From positions 1-64,000 of the forward strand of contig JAEUHS010000032.1 of NCBI GenBank assembly GCA_016794035.1: a DNA stretch of 64,000 nucleotides. Direction: 5' to 3'. The DNA is from Planctomycetota bacterium (GTDB lineage Bacteria; Planctomycetota; UBA1135; UBA2386). The notes beneath the pieces are model-generated. The model saw only the letters and a list, made by a program, of their open reading frames with translations. It was not told the origin of the DNA and ran no database searches. Positions 36,865-45,075 of this stretch are shown here, in pieces; the first letter of the stretch is position 1; each line of letters begins with the position of its first letter. Position numbers and translations under genes: made by a program.

Positions 36865-38789
36865 GCGAGCCGACGGCTGCCGCCACCGTCGACCGTCGTC
36901 GCGTGGCCCTGGTCGGTCGCGCCAACTCCGGCAAGACGTCGCTGCTGATGCACCTGACCGGCAGCCTGCAGCGGCCGGTGAACTTCCCCGGCACGTCGGT
37001 CGAGTGTATCGAAGGCGACGTGCGCGTCGGCGGCTCGCTGCTGTGCGTCGTCGATCTGCCGGGCATCGCCTCGCTCGAGGGCCACAGCCGCGACGAGCAG
37101 CAGGCGCTGCTGCGCCTGACGCGCGCCGACGAGGCGCCGGATCTGCTGTGCGCCGTGCTCGATGCCAGCAAGCTGATCGTCGAACTGCACCTGCTGGCCG
37201 AACTGCGCCGGCTCGGACGGCCCATCGTCGTCGCGCTGACCAAGGTCGACGTCGCGACCGCCGAGGGCTTCCCGGTCGACGTCGACCGGTTGCAGCGCGC
37301 GATCGGCCTGCCGCTGGTGGTCGTCAACGGCGCCACCGGTGCCGGGGCAGAGGCGCTGCGCCAACGCCTGGCGGCCGCGTTGCCCGACGTCGGCGACGTC
37401 GCCGATCCCGCCGAAGGCGCGGCCGACGCGGTGGCCGGGCGCCGGGCCGTGCAGCGTTCGCGCACGGACCGCATCGATGGCGTGCTGCTGCATCCGATCG
37501 TGGGCCCGTTCGTGCTGGCGCTCGTGCTGCTCGGCATGTTCCAGCTGGTGTTCGCGGTCGCGGACCCGTTCATCGGCTGGATCGAGGCGGCCCAGGACCT
37601 GGTCGGTGCCGGCATCGAGGCCATGGTCGCCGAGGGGGCCGTGCGCAGTTTCCTGGTCGACGGGCTAGTCAACGGCGTCGGCTCCGCGCTCGTCTTCGTG
37701 CCGCAGATCGCGCTGCTGATCGCGTTCGTGACCGTGGTCGAGGCCTCGGGCTACATGGCGCGCGCGGTGTTCCTGCTCGATCGGCTGCTGCGCAAGGTCG
37801 GGCTGTCGGGCAAGAGCTTCGTGCCGCTGACCAGCAGCTTCGCCTGTGCGATCCCCGGCATCGTCGCCAGCCGCATCCTCACCGACGAACGCGATCGCCT
37901 CGCGACGATCGCGGTGTCGCCGCTGATGTCGTGCTCGGCGCGCCTGCCGGTCTACGTCGTGCTGCTGGCCGCGTTCTTCCCCGCGCACCAGGCCGGGCTG
38001 CTGCTGTTCCTGCTGTACCTGCTCGGCATCGTCGCGGCCGCGGTCGTCGCGCTGGTGTTGCGGCGAACGGTGCTGCGCGGCGGCGTGTCGATGCTGGCGA
38101 TGGAGCTGCCGGTGTACGAGCGGCCGCGGCTGCGCGTGGTCGGTGCGCACACCTGGCACGCGGTGCGTTCGTTCCTGCGCACCGCCGGCACCGTGATCCT
38201 GTTCGCGACCGTGGTCGTCTGGGCCCTGGGCTACTTCCCGCGTTCGCCGGCGCTCCACGCCCGCTTCGAGGAACTGCGCGCCGCGGTGCCGGCCGGGGCC
38301 GAGGGCGACGTGCGGCGGCAGCGCCTCGACGCAGAGGAGGCGGGGGCCTATCTCGAACAGAGCTGGCTGGCGTCGATCGGTCGCGCGGTGCAGCCGGCGT
38401 TCGCGCCGGCGGGCTTCGACTGGCGCATGACGGTGGGCGTGCTGGCGGCGTTCCCGGCGCGCGAGCTGGTGATCCCGACGCTCGGCACGCTGTACAGCCT
38501 CGGCGACGTCGAGGCGTCCACCGATCTGCAGGACACGCGCCTCGGCGACGCGCTGCGCACGGCGAAGGGACCCGAGGGCCGACCGACCATGAACGGCCTG
38601 GTGGCGCTGGCGGTGATGGCGTTCTTCGCGCTGTGCAGTCAGTGCGTCGGTACGCTGGCCGCGATCCGCCGCGAGACGCACTCGTGGCGTTGGCCGGTGT
38701 TCACGTTCCTCTACATGACGGTGCTGGCCTGGGGCGTCGCGGTGGCGATCTACCAGCTCGGCAGCTGGCTCGGCTACGCGCCGGCATAG
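36861..38789 (+). CDS. feoB: Ferrous iron transport protein B
   Basis: FeoB carries Fe(II) across the inner membrane. The 642-residue product has an N-terminal G domain (G1 GRANSGKTSLL, G3 DLPG, G4 TKVD) and a membrane part from about 210 with two Gate motifs (SFACAIPGIVASRI, and AFPARELVIPTLGTLYSLGD) and the cysteines of SPLMSCSARLPVYVV. It is shorter than E. coli FeoB because the GTPase spacer and C-terminal tail are reduced. G1 has GRANSGKT instead of the usual GNPNSGKT, and G4 has TKVD in place of NxxD, both usable. GTG start overlaps the feoA stop. No Fur site was seen. Confidence 0.96.
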   Translation: MSEPTAAATVDRRRVALVGRANSGKTSLLMHLTGSLQRPVNFPGTSVECIEGDVRVGGSLLCVVDLPGIASLEGHSRDEQQALLRLTRADEAPDLLCAVLDASKLIVELHLLAELRRLGRPIVVALTKVDVATAEGFPVDVDRLQRAIGLPLVVVNGATGAGAEALRQRLAAALPDVGDVADPAEGAADAVAGRRAVQRSRTDRIDGVLLHPIVGPFVLALVLLGMFQLVFAVADPFIGWIEAAQDLVGAGIEAMVAEGAVRSFLVDGLVNGVGSALVFVPQIALLIAFVTVVEASGYMARAVFLLDRLLRKVGLSGKSFVPLTSSFACAIPGIVASRILTDERDRLATIAVSPLMSCSARLPVYVVLLAAFFPAHQAGLLLFLLYLLGIVAAAVVALVLRRTVLRGGVSMLAMELPVYERPRLRVVGAHTWHAVRSFLRTAGTVILFATVVVWALGYFPRSPALHARFEELRAAVPAGAEGDVRRQRLDAEEAGAYLEQSWLASIGRAVQPAFAPAGFDWRMTVGVLAAFPARELVIPTLGTLYSLGDVEASTDLQDTRLGDALRTAKGPEGRPTMNGLVALAVMAFFALCSQCVGTLAAIRRETHSWRWPVFTFLYMTVLAWGVAVAIYQLGSWLGYAPA

Positions 38790-38867
38790 CGGCGGATGCC
38801 GACGGCCCGCAGCGCGGCGTGCCTCGCCGGCGCGGCCAGGTGAGGGGCGGTGGGGTCGACCGCGATC

Positions 38868-39164
38868 TCAGTCGAGATCGAAGATGTTCGGCGGCCGCTC
38901 GTTCTTGTCCTTCTTCGCCTCTGCCTTGGCGCGCCGCAGCTGCTCGGCCAGGCGGTCGGCCTTCTGCGCTTCCAGTTCCTTCGCCGACGAGAACAGGTCG
39001 CCGAGGCGCGCGCTGTCGCGGCGCTGGTCCGCCAGCAGGTCGTCGAGGTTGCGGCCGCCCTTGGCCTCCTCCGGGCGGGCGGCGCGCGCGCGCCCCGATC
39101 GCGTGTCGATCTCGATCAGCTTGTTGCAGCAGGGGCAGGGAAACGTGAACACGGTCTCGGCCAT
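38868..39164 (-). CDS. Small zinc-ribbon protein with charged tail
   Basis: A 98-residue protein starting MAETVFTFPCPCCNKLIEID, where CPCC can hold half of a zinc site; a second cysteine pair is not seen. The rest is charged and helical (EAQKADRLAEQLRRAKAEAK), ending PPNIFDLD. I do not recognise a family. Small proteins of this kind, with one cysteine knuckle followed by a coil, recur in Planctomycetes and may bind RNA or a polymerase. It is convergent with feoB, 78 bases apart, and divergent from the ECF sigma gene. Confidence 0.65.
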   Translation of the reverse strand: MAETVFTFPCPCCNKLIEIDTRSGRARAARPEEAKGGRNLDDLLADQRRDSARLGDLFSSAKELEAQKADRLAEQLRRAKAEAKKDKNERPPNIFDLD

Positions 39165-39428
39165 GGCGGGAGTTCTCGCTGGTTGGCGCGTTGTCCGCCG
39201 TCGCTGCGGCGGACCTTCGAAGGTATCCTGCGAGGGTATCTCGATGGCACGGTGGCACCCAGGTTCTGCCGCGCCGCCAGCACCCGCCGCGCGCCCAGCC
39301 CCTTGACCGCCGAGAAAAAGCCAGTAGCCGAAGGAACCGCGCCGGCAGCGTCGCGTCTGCTCGCGAACGCCCAGCCGGGGTCGCGCTGGGTTTCGGCGCG
39401 CGACGACTCGGAGCCAGGCAGCGATGGC

Positions 39429-40019
39429 ATGGCCACCGTCGATCCGGCGCGCGAATCGATGCTCGCGGCCCAGCGGGGTGACATGGACGCCTTCCGCACC
39501 CTGCTCGAGATGTTCCAGGACCGGGTGATGCGAGTGATGAGTTCGGTGTTGCGATGCGACCGTGCGACGGCGGAGGACCTCAGCCAGGAGGTGTTCCTGC
39601 GCGTGCACAAGGGGCTGCCGTCGTTCGACGGCCAGGTGCGGTTCCTGACCTGGCTGCACACCATCGCCATGAACGTCGCCATCAGCGAGTACCGCCGTCG
39701 CCGCGCCAAGAAGCGCGATCGACGTACGCTGTCGATCGACGCGCCGGTGCACGGCACCGACGACCTCTACATCACGCCAACCGGGCGCGAGGTCGATCCC
39801 GGCGAGAAGGCGCATCAGCACGAGTTCCTCGCGCGCGTGCGGGAGTGCGTGCACCAGCTGCCGGACGAGTATCGCGAGGTCGTCGTGTTGCGCGACATGG
39901 AGTCGTTGTCGTACGAGGAGATCGCGACCGTGCTGAACCTGCCGATCGGCACCGTGCGATCGCGGATCCACCGCGGCCGATCGCAGCTGCAGGTGATGCT
40001 GCGGGAGTTCATGCGATGA
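39429..40019 (+). CDS. ECF-type RNA polymerase sigma factor
   Basis: A 196-residue sigma factor of the extracytoplasmic group. Region 2 reads DLSQEVFLRVHKGLPSF and FLTWLHTIAMNVAISEYRRR; region 4 reads LPDEYREVVVLRDMESLSYE, EIATVLNLPIGTVRSRIHRG. The linker has a short acidic part, as in the RpoE/SigW group. ATG 39429 is used; the frame upstream is low complexity. The stop overlaps the next gene as ATGA, and that gene is a membrane anti-sigma factor, so the pair is a standard signalling unit. The trigger is unknown. Confidence 0.95.
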   Translation: MATVDPARESMLAAQRGDMDAFRTLLEMFQDRVMRVMSSVLRCDRATAEDLSQEVFLRVHKGLPSFDGQVRFLTWLHTIAMNVAISEYRRRRAKKRDRRTLSIDAPVHGTDDLYITPTGREVDPGEKAHQHEFLARVRECVHQLPDEYREVVVLRDMESLSYEEIATVLNLPIGTVRSRIHRGRSQLQVMLREFMR

Positions 40020-41590
40020 GTGCCGGCAACGAACGCGAACACGAGATCGACGACCGCATCGCCGACTGGGTCGATGGCCGGCTCAGCGACCGCGACCACG
40101 ACCGATTCGTGGCCGAGCTGCGCGTCAATCCGCAGCTGCGGCGCGACCTCGAGGAGTACGAGCGCACGGTGGCCGCGGTGCGCGAGGCGTTGCAGGCGCC
40201 GACCGAGCCGGTGCAGCTCGCCGACCGGGTGCTGGCGGCGATCGCCGCAGGGCAGGCGCCGGTGGGCGGCGGCGCGGCGCCGCACCGGTGGCGCCCGCTG
40301 CTGTGGAGCCTGGCGAGCGCGGCGGCCCTGTTGCTGATCGCGCTGCTGATCGACGCGTGGTCGGCCCCCGCGCGGCCCGAGGCGAACCTGACGGCGAAGT
40401 TCGAATCGGCCGCTGGCCGCGATCCCGCCGGGCCGCCGAAGGGGTTCTCGCCGGGTGGCGGCGAGCGTCCGGAGGCGATGCCGCCGGCCGACCTCGACGA
40501 GCTGCTGACCCGGGAGGTGCGCACGCCGCCGCCGGTCGCGGCAGGACGGGAAGCGGGCGACAAGGAACAGCGCCGGCAGGCGGCGCCCGCCGAGCGGGAG
40601 CGACCGGATGCGGATGGATGGTTGCCGGTCGGTGCGGTCGAGAAGGGGCGGCCGACCGACGAGCCCACCGCGACGACCGCGCTGCCGGGTGCGGCGCCGG
40701 CGGAGCCCAAGGCGGCTCGCGTCGTGGTCTCGGGCGGGGCGGGGGCCCGTGCGAAGGGGCCGCCGTCGAGCGACGACGAGGTGGCCAAGGCCGAGGCGCC
40801 GGGTGCCGACCCCGGCGCGGTGCTGTTGCTCGAGCGGGCCGCCGCGGAGCAGTTCGAGGAAGCGGGCGCACCGTCGCCGGCACCGGTCCCGACGCCGATC
40901 GCCGTCGACCCGTTGCCGCTGGTCGTGGTGCTGGGGCGCGCGCCGGCGACGTCCGATCTGTTCGCGGCCCGCGCGCGCGCCGACCGCAAGAGCAAGCAGC
41001 CGGAGGTCGGGGAATCGAAGGGCGGCGAAGCGAAGGTCGCCGACCGAGCCGCGGTCGGCGCGCAGAGCGCCGAGACCAAGGCCGACGACGCCGGCCGTCG
41101 TTTCGAGGCGTTCTTCACCGCGCAGGTGGCAGAGATGACGCACGTCGCACCGGTGGGCGGGGCACCCGTGGGCGGACGCGCCGCGGCGAAGCGGGGCCGC
41201 GTCGCGGAGCCGTCGCGGGAAGCCGACGCCGCCAAGGACGCGCGGCGAGGCGCGGACGCCGGGTGGCTGCAGGTGGCGGACGTGCGCATGCTGCGGCTGA
41301 CCGACGACGAGGCCGCGACCACCGGCGCCGTCGACCGCGGGGATGAGGCGAACTGGATCGAGCGCGACTGGCTCGTCGAGGGATCCCGGCAGGACGTGGC
41401 GGCGCTGCTCGGCCGGTTGGCGACGTTCACCGATGCCGTGCAGTTGCAGTTGCGCACCGGTGAGACCACCGGCGTGCCGGCGACGAAGACGCGGCAGCTG
41501 GTCGAGACGGGGCCGGACGAGCTCTTCCTCGGCCAGCCGGCCACCGACCGCCAGCGCATCGTGCTGCGGTTCCGCCTGCAGTCTCGCTGA
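40016..41590 (+). CDS. Membrane anti-sigma factor with long outer domain
   Basis: A 524-residue protein. The N-terminal 75 residues (REHEIDDRIADWVDGRLSDR, then RFVAELRVNPQLRRDLEEYE) are a helical anti-sigma domain without the zinc HxxxCxxC motif. One membrane helix follows at about 95-120 (LLWSLASAAALLLIALLI). The outer part of about 400 residues is mostly disordered and rich in Ala, Pro, Glu and Lys, with a more folded section at the end (RDWLVEGSRQDVAALLGRLA to RIVLRFRLQSR). This is much longer than typical anti-sigma factors. The ATGA overlap with the ECF gene ties them together. The outer part could be a sensor or cell-wall spacer. Confidence 0.85.
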   Translation: MSAGNEREHEIDDRIADWVDGRLSDRDHDRFVAELRVNPQLRRDLEEYERTVAAVREALQAPTEPVQLADRVLAAIAAGQAPVGGGAAPHRWRPLLWSLASAAALLLIALLIDAWSAPARPEANLTAKFESAAGRDPAGPPKGFSPGGGERPEAMPPADLDELLTREVRTPPPVAAGREAGDKEQRRQAAPAERERPDADGWLPVGAVEKGRPTDEPTATTALPGAAPAEPKAARVVVSGGAGARAKGPPSSDDEVAKAEAPGADPGAVLLLERAAAEQFEEAGAPSPAPVPTPIAVDPLPLVVVLGRAPATSDLFAARARADRKSKQPEVGESKGGEAKVADRAAVGAQSAETKADDAGRRFEAFFTAQVAEMTHVAPVGGAPVGGRAAAKRGRVAEPSREADAAKDARRGADAGWLQVADVRMLRLTDDEAATTGAVDRGDEANWIERDWLVEGSRQDVAALLGRLATFTDAVQLQLRTGETTGVPATKTRQLVETGPDELFLGQPATDRQRIVLRFRLQSR

Positions 41591-41727
41591 CGGGCACGTC
41601 GTCGCGCCGGGCCCGGTCGACTGCCGCCGCGACCCGCAGGCGCTGCGCCTGCCCGAGGACGGCGACGGCTGGGGCGCCGGCGTCGGTGACGGCGCGCGCC
41701 ACGCGAGGCGGCCGCGGCCGCGGTGGA

Positions 41728-42960
41728 TCAGCGCCGAGCGATCGGCAACGAGCGCGCCAGCTGGTCGCCGACCTGCAATCGAGCGACGTACTGCAGGCCG
41801 TCACCCTGCAGCACGAACGAGCGCGCGCTGCCGTCGCGGGTGCGGCCGAGGGTGATCGTCACGCGCAATCGGGGCCCCGGTCGCGCCCCGAGCGCCGTGG
41901 CCTCGTCCGGTTCGTCGTCGCGCCTGGCGCCGCTGCGCGCCGCGAGGTCGAGGTCGAAATGCGCCCCGTCGGCGACGAGGCCGCGCAGGGTCAGGTGGTC
42001 GTGGCCGGGCGGCAGATGGGGGCGGAGTCGGACGCACCGGGCATCGACGCCGGCGCCGGTGGCGAGCCGCAGGCCGGTGATGGCGAACACCATCGCGTCC
42101 AGCCTGCGTCCGGCTTCCCCACCGGAGGTCGCGCCGACCCGATCGGCGAACGCCGACAGTCGGTCCCAGGCCGCGTCGAGCAGGTCGCGGTCGCCGAGCT
42201 GCGCCGCGCCGGCGAGCAGCCAGGCAGCGGCGCACGCGTCGGCCGCCGGTCGCCGCAGCAGGTCGGACAACGAGGCGTGCAGATGTCGCTGCAGGTGGTC
42301 GCCGCTGGCGAGCAGCAGACCCGCGGCCGCCGGCGCCAGTACCGTCGCGTCGGGCGGCTCGGGCAGCAGGATCCGGCCGCGCGTCGGTCGCGGCCGGAAG
42401 TGTCCGCGACCGGGTTGCCAGACCTGCCGCTCGAGGTCGAGCCACAGTTCGATGGCGCGACGGCTGGTCGCGGCAGCCTGCGTGCCGTCGCCATCGCCGC
42501 AGGCGGTCAGCAGGTCGCCGAGGCACAGCCACGCGTGCGGCACCAGTGCGGCCTCGGCGAACGTGGCCGTCGCCGCCGGTCCCGCTGGCGTGGCGGCGGC
42601 CAGCGCGTTGCGAAGGGTCGGCAGGCGGTCCCGCACGAACGGCGTGTCGGCGCTGGCGCGCAGATACCAGTGGTGCGAGACGACGGCCCAGCAGGCGGCG
42701 GCGACGTCGCGGTCGGGCGGGCTGGCGTCGAGCAGGTCGCGGGCCGTGTCGAGCTGCGCGAGCCGCAGCTGGCCGAGCACGGTCATGGCGCGCTGCTCGC
42801 CGGCCGTCGCGCCGACCGCCGACAGCCGGCGCCGACACTCGGCGAGGTCCGTCGCCAGCGTGCCGGCGGCACCGTCGATGCGAAGCGCGCCGCGTTCCTG
42901 CGCCGTGAGGCCGCTCGCCAGCGCGACCATCCAGCCGAACGCGCATCGTCGTGTCCGCAT
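41728..42960 (-). CDS. Exported six-hairpin-like protein, possible glycoside hydrolase relative
   Basis: A 410-residue protein with a signal peptide (CAFGWMVALASGLTAQ). The centre is alpha-helical with repeated hairpins and the end turns beta-rich: RLRPHLPPGHDHLTLRGLVA followed by GAHFDLDLAARSG and a final RVTITLGRTRDGS strand. That order (helical barrel then short beta domain with PxLPxxxxxLxLxGL) recalls GH15/GH65-type alpha/alpha-barrel enzymes, but I see no clear catalytic pair. It is convergent with the anti-sigma gene. Treat the glycosidase link as tentative. Confidence 0.6.
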   Translation of the reverse strand: MRTRRCAFGWMVALASGLTAQERGALRIDGAAGTLATDLAECRRRLSAVGATAGEQRAMTVLGQLRLAQLDTARDLLDASPPDRDVAAACWAVVSHHWYLRASADTPFVRDRLPTLRNALAAATPAGPAATATFAEAALVPHAWLCLGDLLTACGDGDGTQAAATSRRAIELWLDLERQVWQPGRGHFRPRPTRGRILLPEPPDATVLAPAAAGLLLASGDHLQRHLHASLSDLLRRPAADACAAAWLLAGAAQLGDRDLLDAAWDRLSAFADRVGATSGGEAGRRLDAMVFAITGLRLATGAGVDARCVRLRPHLPPGHDHLTLRGLVADGAHFDLDLAARSGARRDDEPDEATALGARPGPRLRVTITLGRTRDGSARSFVLQGDGLQYVARLQVGDQLARSLPIARR

Positions 42961-43055
42961 GCCCTTGGTGGCATGAGCCCCCCGACTTTGTGCCGGATTC
43001 CGGTCGCGGCTGCCGCGTTGGTCGTCGACTCGGCGATCGGGTAGAAGCTGCGCCC

Positions 43056-44309
43056 TTGGATTCCGGCCGACGAACCTTCCATGCGGTGTGGCCGAGTCTG
43101 TTCGCCACGTCGATGGGCCTGATGGCCTTCCTGCCGGTGCTGGCGCTCTACGTGCAGGAGCGGTTCGGCATCGACGACCCGGCCGAGCTGGCGTTCTGGG
43201 TTGGCATCATCTACGGCGTCGCGCCGTTGTGCGCGGCGTTGGCCGGACCGCTGTGGGGGGGGCTCGGCGACCGCATCGGCAAGAAGCCGATGGCGATCCG
43301 CGCCAACCTGGCGATCGCCGCGACCACGGCGTTGATGCCGCTGGCGCCGACGCCGCTGCTGCTGCTGTGCATGCGGGCGATCCAGGGCATGTTCGCCGGC
43401 TACGTGGCGCCGGCGATGGCGCTGGCCACGGCCGAGGCGCCGCGGGCCGAGCACGGCCTGGTGATCGCGCGGCTGCAGGTGGCGATGGCGGCGGGTTCGG
43501 TGCTCGGCCCCGTGGTCGGGCCGATCGCCACCCATGTCGCCGGCCGCGAGTCGCTGTTCTGGCTGACCAGCGCGCTGTCGGCGCTGAGCGCGGCCTGGCT
43601 GCACCTGCGCGCCGACGAGGTGCGCAGCACGCATCGACGGCCGACGTTCCTGCGCGAGTTCCTGCAGTCGAGCCGCGACCTGCTGACCAACCACGTGTTC
43701 GCCTGGCTGCTGCTGCTGGTGATCCTGCTGCGGCTCGGGCAGAACATGCTGGAGCCGTTCGTCGTGCTGTTCGTGCGTGAACTGGGTGCGCCGCAGTGGC
43801 TGTCGTTCCTGCAGCCGACGCCGGAACTGGCGCTCGACCTGACGGCCGGCATCGCCTTCTCGGTGCTGGCGGTCGCGCAGATCGTGTTCACGATCTCGTG
43901 GGGCCGCCTCGCCGATCGCTTCGGTCCGTTGCGCTGCCTCGCCGCGCTCGGCATCGCGCTGGCGCTGCTGCTGCTGGCGACCGCGGCCGTGGTCACGATC
44001 GATCAGTTCCTGATCCTGCGCACGCTCGCGGCCTGCGTCATGGCCGGCTCGATGGCGCTCTCGTACGCCGCCGTCAGCAAGCGCGTCGCCGACGAACACC
44101 GCACGCTGGCGTTCTCGATGGTGCAGAGCTGCATGCAGCTCGGCTTCGCGCTCGGGCCGATGCTCGGCGCCTGGTTCGCGGTCGGCGCCGCCGGCGAGCA
44201 CGCGAACTACCGGCGCCCGTTCGTCGCCGCCGGCGGGCTGTGTTTCGCGGCCGGCGTCGGCATGCTGCTGCTGCGGCGGTTGTCGACGCGTCGCGGCGCG
44301 GCCCTGTGA
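43056..44309 (+). CDS. MFS transporter, drug-efflux type
   Basis: A 12-helix major facilitator protein of about 417 residues. The loop 2-3 motif reads GGLGDRIGKKPMAIRANL (consensus GxxxDRxGRR), loop 8-9 has WGRLADRFGPLRCLAAL, and helix 5 has an AAGSVLGPVVGPI motif C typical of exporters (gxxxGPxxGG). This places it near the MdtG/TetA drug:proton antiporters. Start: TTG at 43056 or GTG at 43086; the first helix begins right after. The next gene follows in 24 bases. Confidence 0.9.
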   Translation: MDSGRRTFHAVWPSLFATSMGLMAFLPVLALYVQERFGIDDPAELAFWVGIIYGVAPLCAALAGPLWGGLGDRIGKKPMAIRANLAIAATTALMPLAPTPLLLLCMRAIQGMFAGYVAPAMALATAEAPRAEHGLVIARLQVAMAAGSVLGPVVGPIATHVAGRESLFWLTSALSALSAAWLHLRADEVRSTHRRPTFLREFLQSSRDLLTNHVFAWLLLLVILLRLGQNMLEPFVVLFVRELGAPQWLSFLQPTPELALDLTAGIAFSVLAVAQIVFTISWGRLADRFGPLRCLAALGIALALLLLATAAVVTIDQFLILRTLAACVMAGSMALSYAAVSKRVADEHRTLAFSMVQSCMQLGFALGPMLGAWFAVGAAGEHANYRRPFVAAGGLCFAAGVGMLLLRRLSTRRGAAL

Positions 44310-44333
44310 CCCGTATCATCCGCCCTGGCGACC

Positions 44334-45071
44334 ATGTGCATCCTGATCGTCCTGCGCGACCTGCACCGAGAGCACCCGCTGGTGGTCGGCGGCAACCGCG
44401 ACGAACGCACCGACCGGCCGTCGTCGCCGCCCGGCCTCTGGGTCGGCGAACGCAACCGCGTGCTGTCGCCGCGCGACCGGCTCGCGGGCGGCACCTGGCT
44501 GGCGGTCGATCCGCACGGACGCGTCGCGGGCATCACCAACCTCGCCTCGGTGCCGCCGGTACCCGAGGCGCCGTCGCGCGGCCACCTGCCGCACCTGGCG
44601 CTCGACCAGCCGTCGCTCGACGCGGCGATCGCGGCCGTGCGTGCGCGCGTCGGTGCGGAGCCACACTCCGGCTTCCAGCTGGTGCTCGCCGACGCCGCGC
44701 GCACCGTCGTGCTGCGCAACACCGAGGCGGGGCTGGCGGTGCTCGAATGGACCGCGCCGGTGCTGGTGCTGACCAACGAACATGCGCCGGGCGAGCTGTC
44801 GCCGCGCGGTCTGCCGCCGGCGCTGCAGCCGGGGCTCGACCTCTCGCGCCGACTCGAGCTGCTGGCGAAGGTGCTGCAGGATCGCGGCGCCGCCGGCCAT
44901 CACGCGATCTGCAAGCGCGGCGACGGCTACGGCACGGTGTCGAGTTCGCTGCTCGCGGTGCCGGCCGGCGATCCGCGCACGCTGATCTGGCGCTACGCGG
45001 CCGGTCCGCCCGACGCCACGGCCTACCGCGACTACGGCAACCTCGGGCGCCGGCTGCTGCCCGAGCCGTAG
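44334..45071 (+). CDS. TANGO2/NRDE family protein
   Basis: A 245-residue protein of the NRDE (TANGO2) family. It opens MCILIVLRDLHREHPLVVGG with the defining NRDE motif in GNRDERTDRPSSPPGLW, then LAGGTWLAVDPHGRVAGITN, and ends in LIWRYAAGPPD. In animals TANGO2 is linked to heme/lipid handling; bacterial members have no firm role. The Cys2 nucleophile suggests an N-terminal nucleophile fold. It runs 24 bases after the transporter gene and is convergent with the TPR lipoprotein gene ending at 45076. Confidence 0.92.
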   Translation: MCILIVLRDLHREHPLVVGGNRDERTDRPSSPPGLWVGERNRVLSPRDRLAGGTWLAVDPHGRVAGITNLASVPPVPEAPSRGHLPHLALDQPSLDAAIAAVRARVGAEPHSGFQLVLADAARTVVLRNTEAGLAVLEWTAPVLVLTNEHAPGELSPRGLPPALQPGLDLSRRLELLAKVLQDRGAAGHHAICKRGDGYGTVSSSLLAVPAGDPRTLIWRYAAGPPDATAYRDYGNLGRRLLPEP

Positions 45072-45075
45072 GCGC

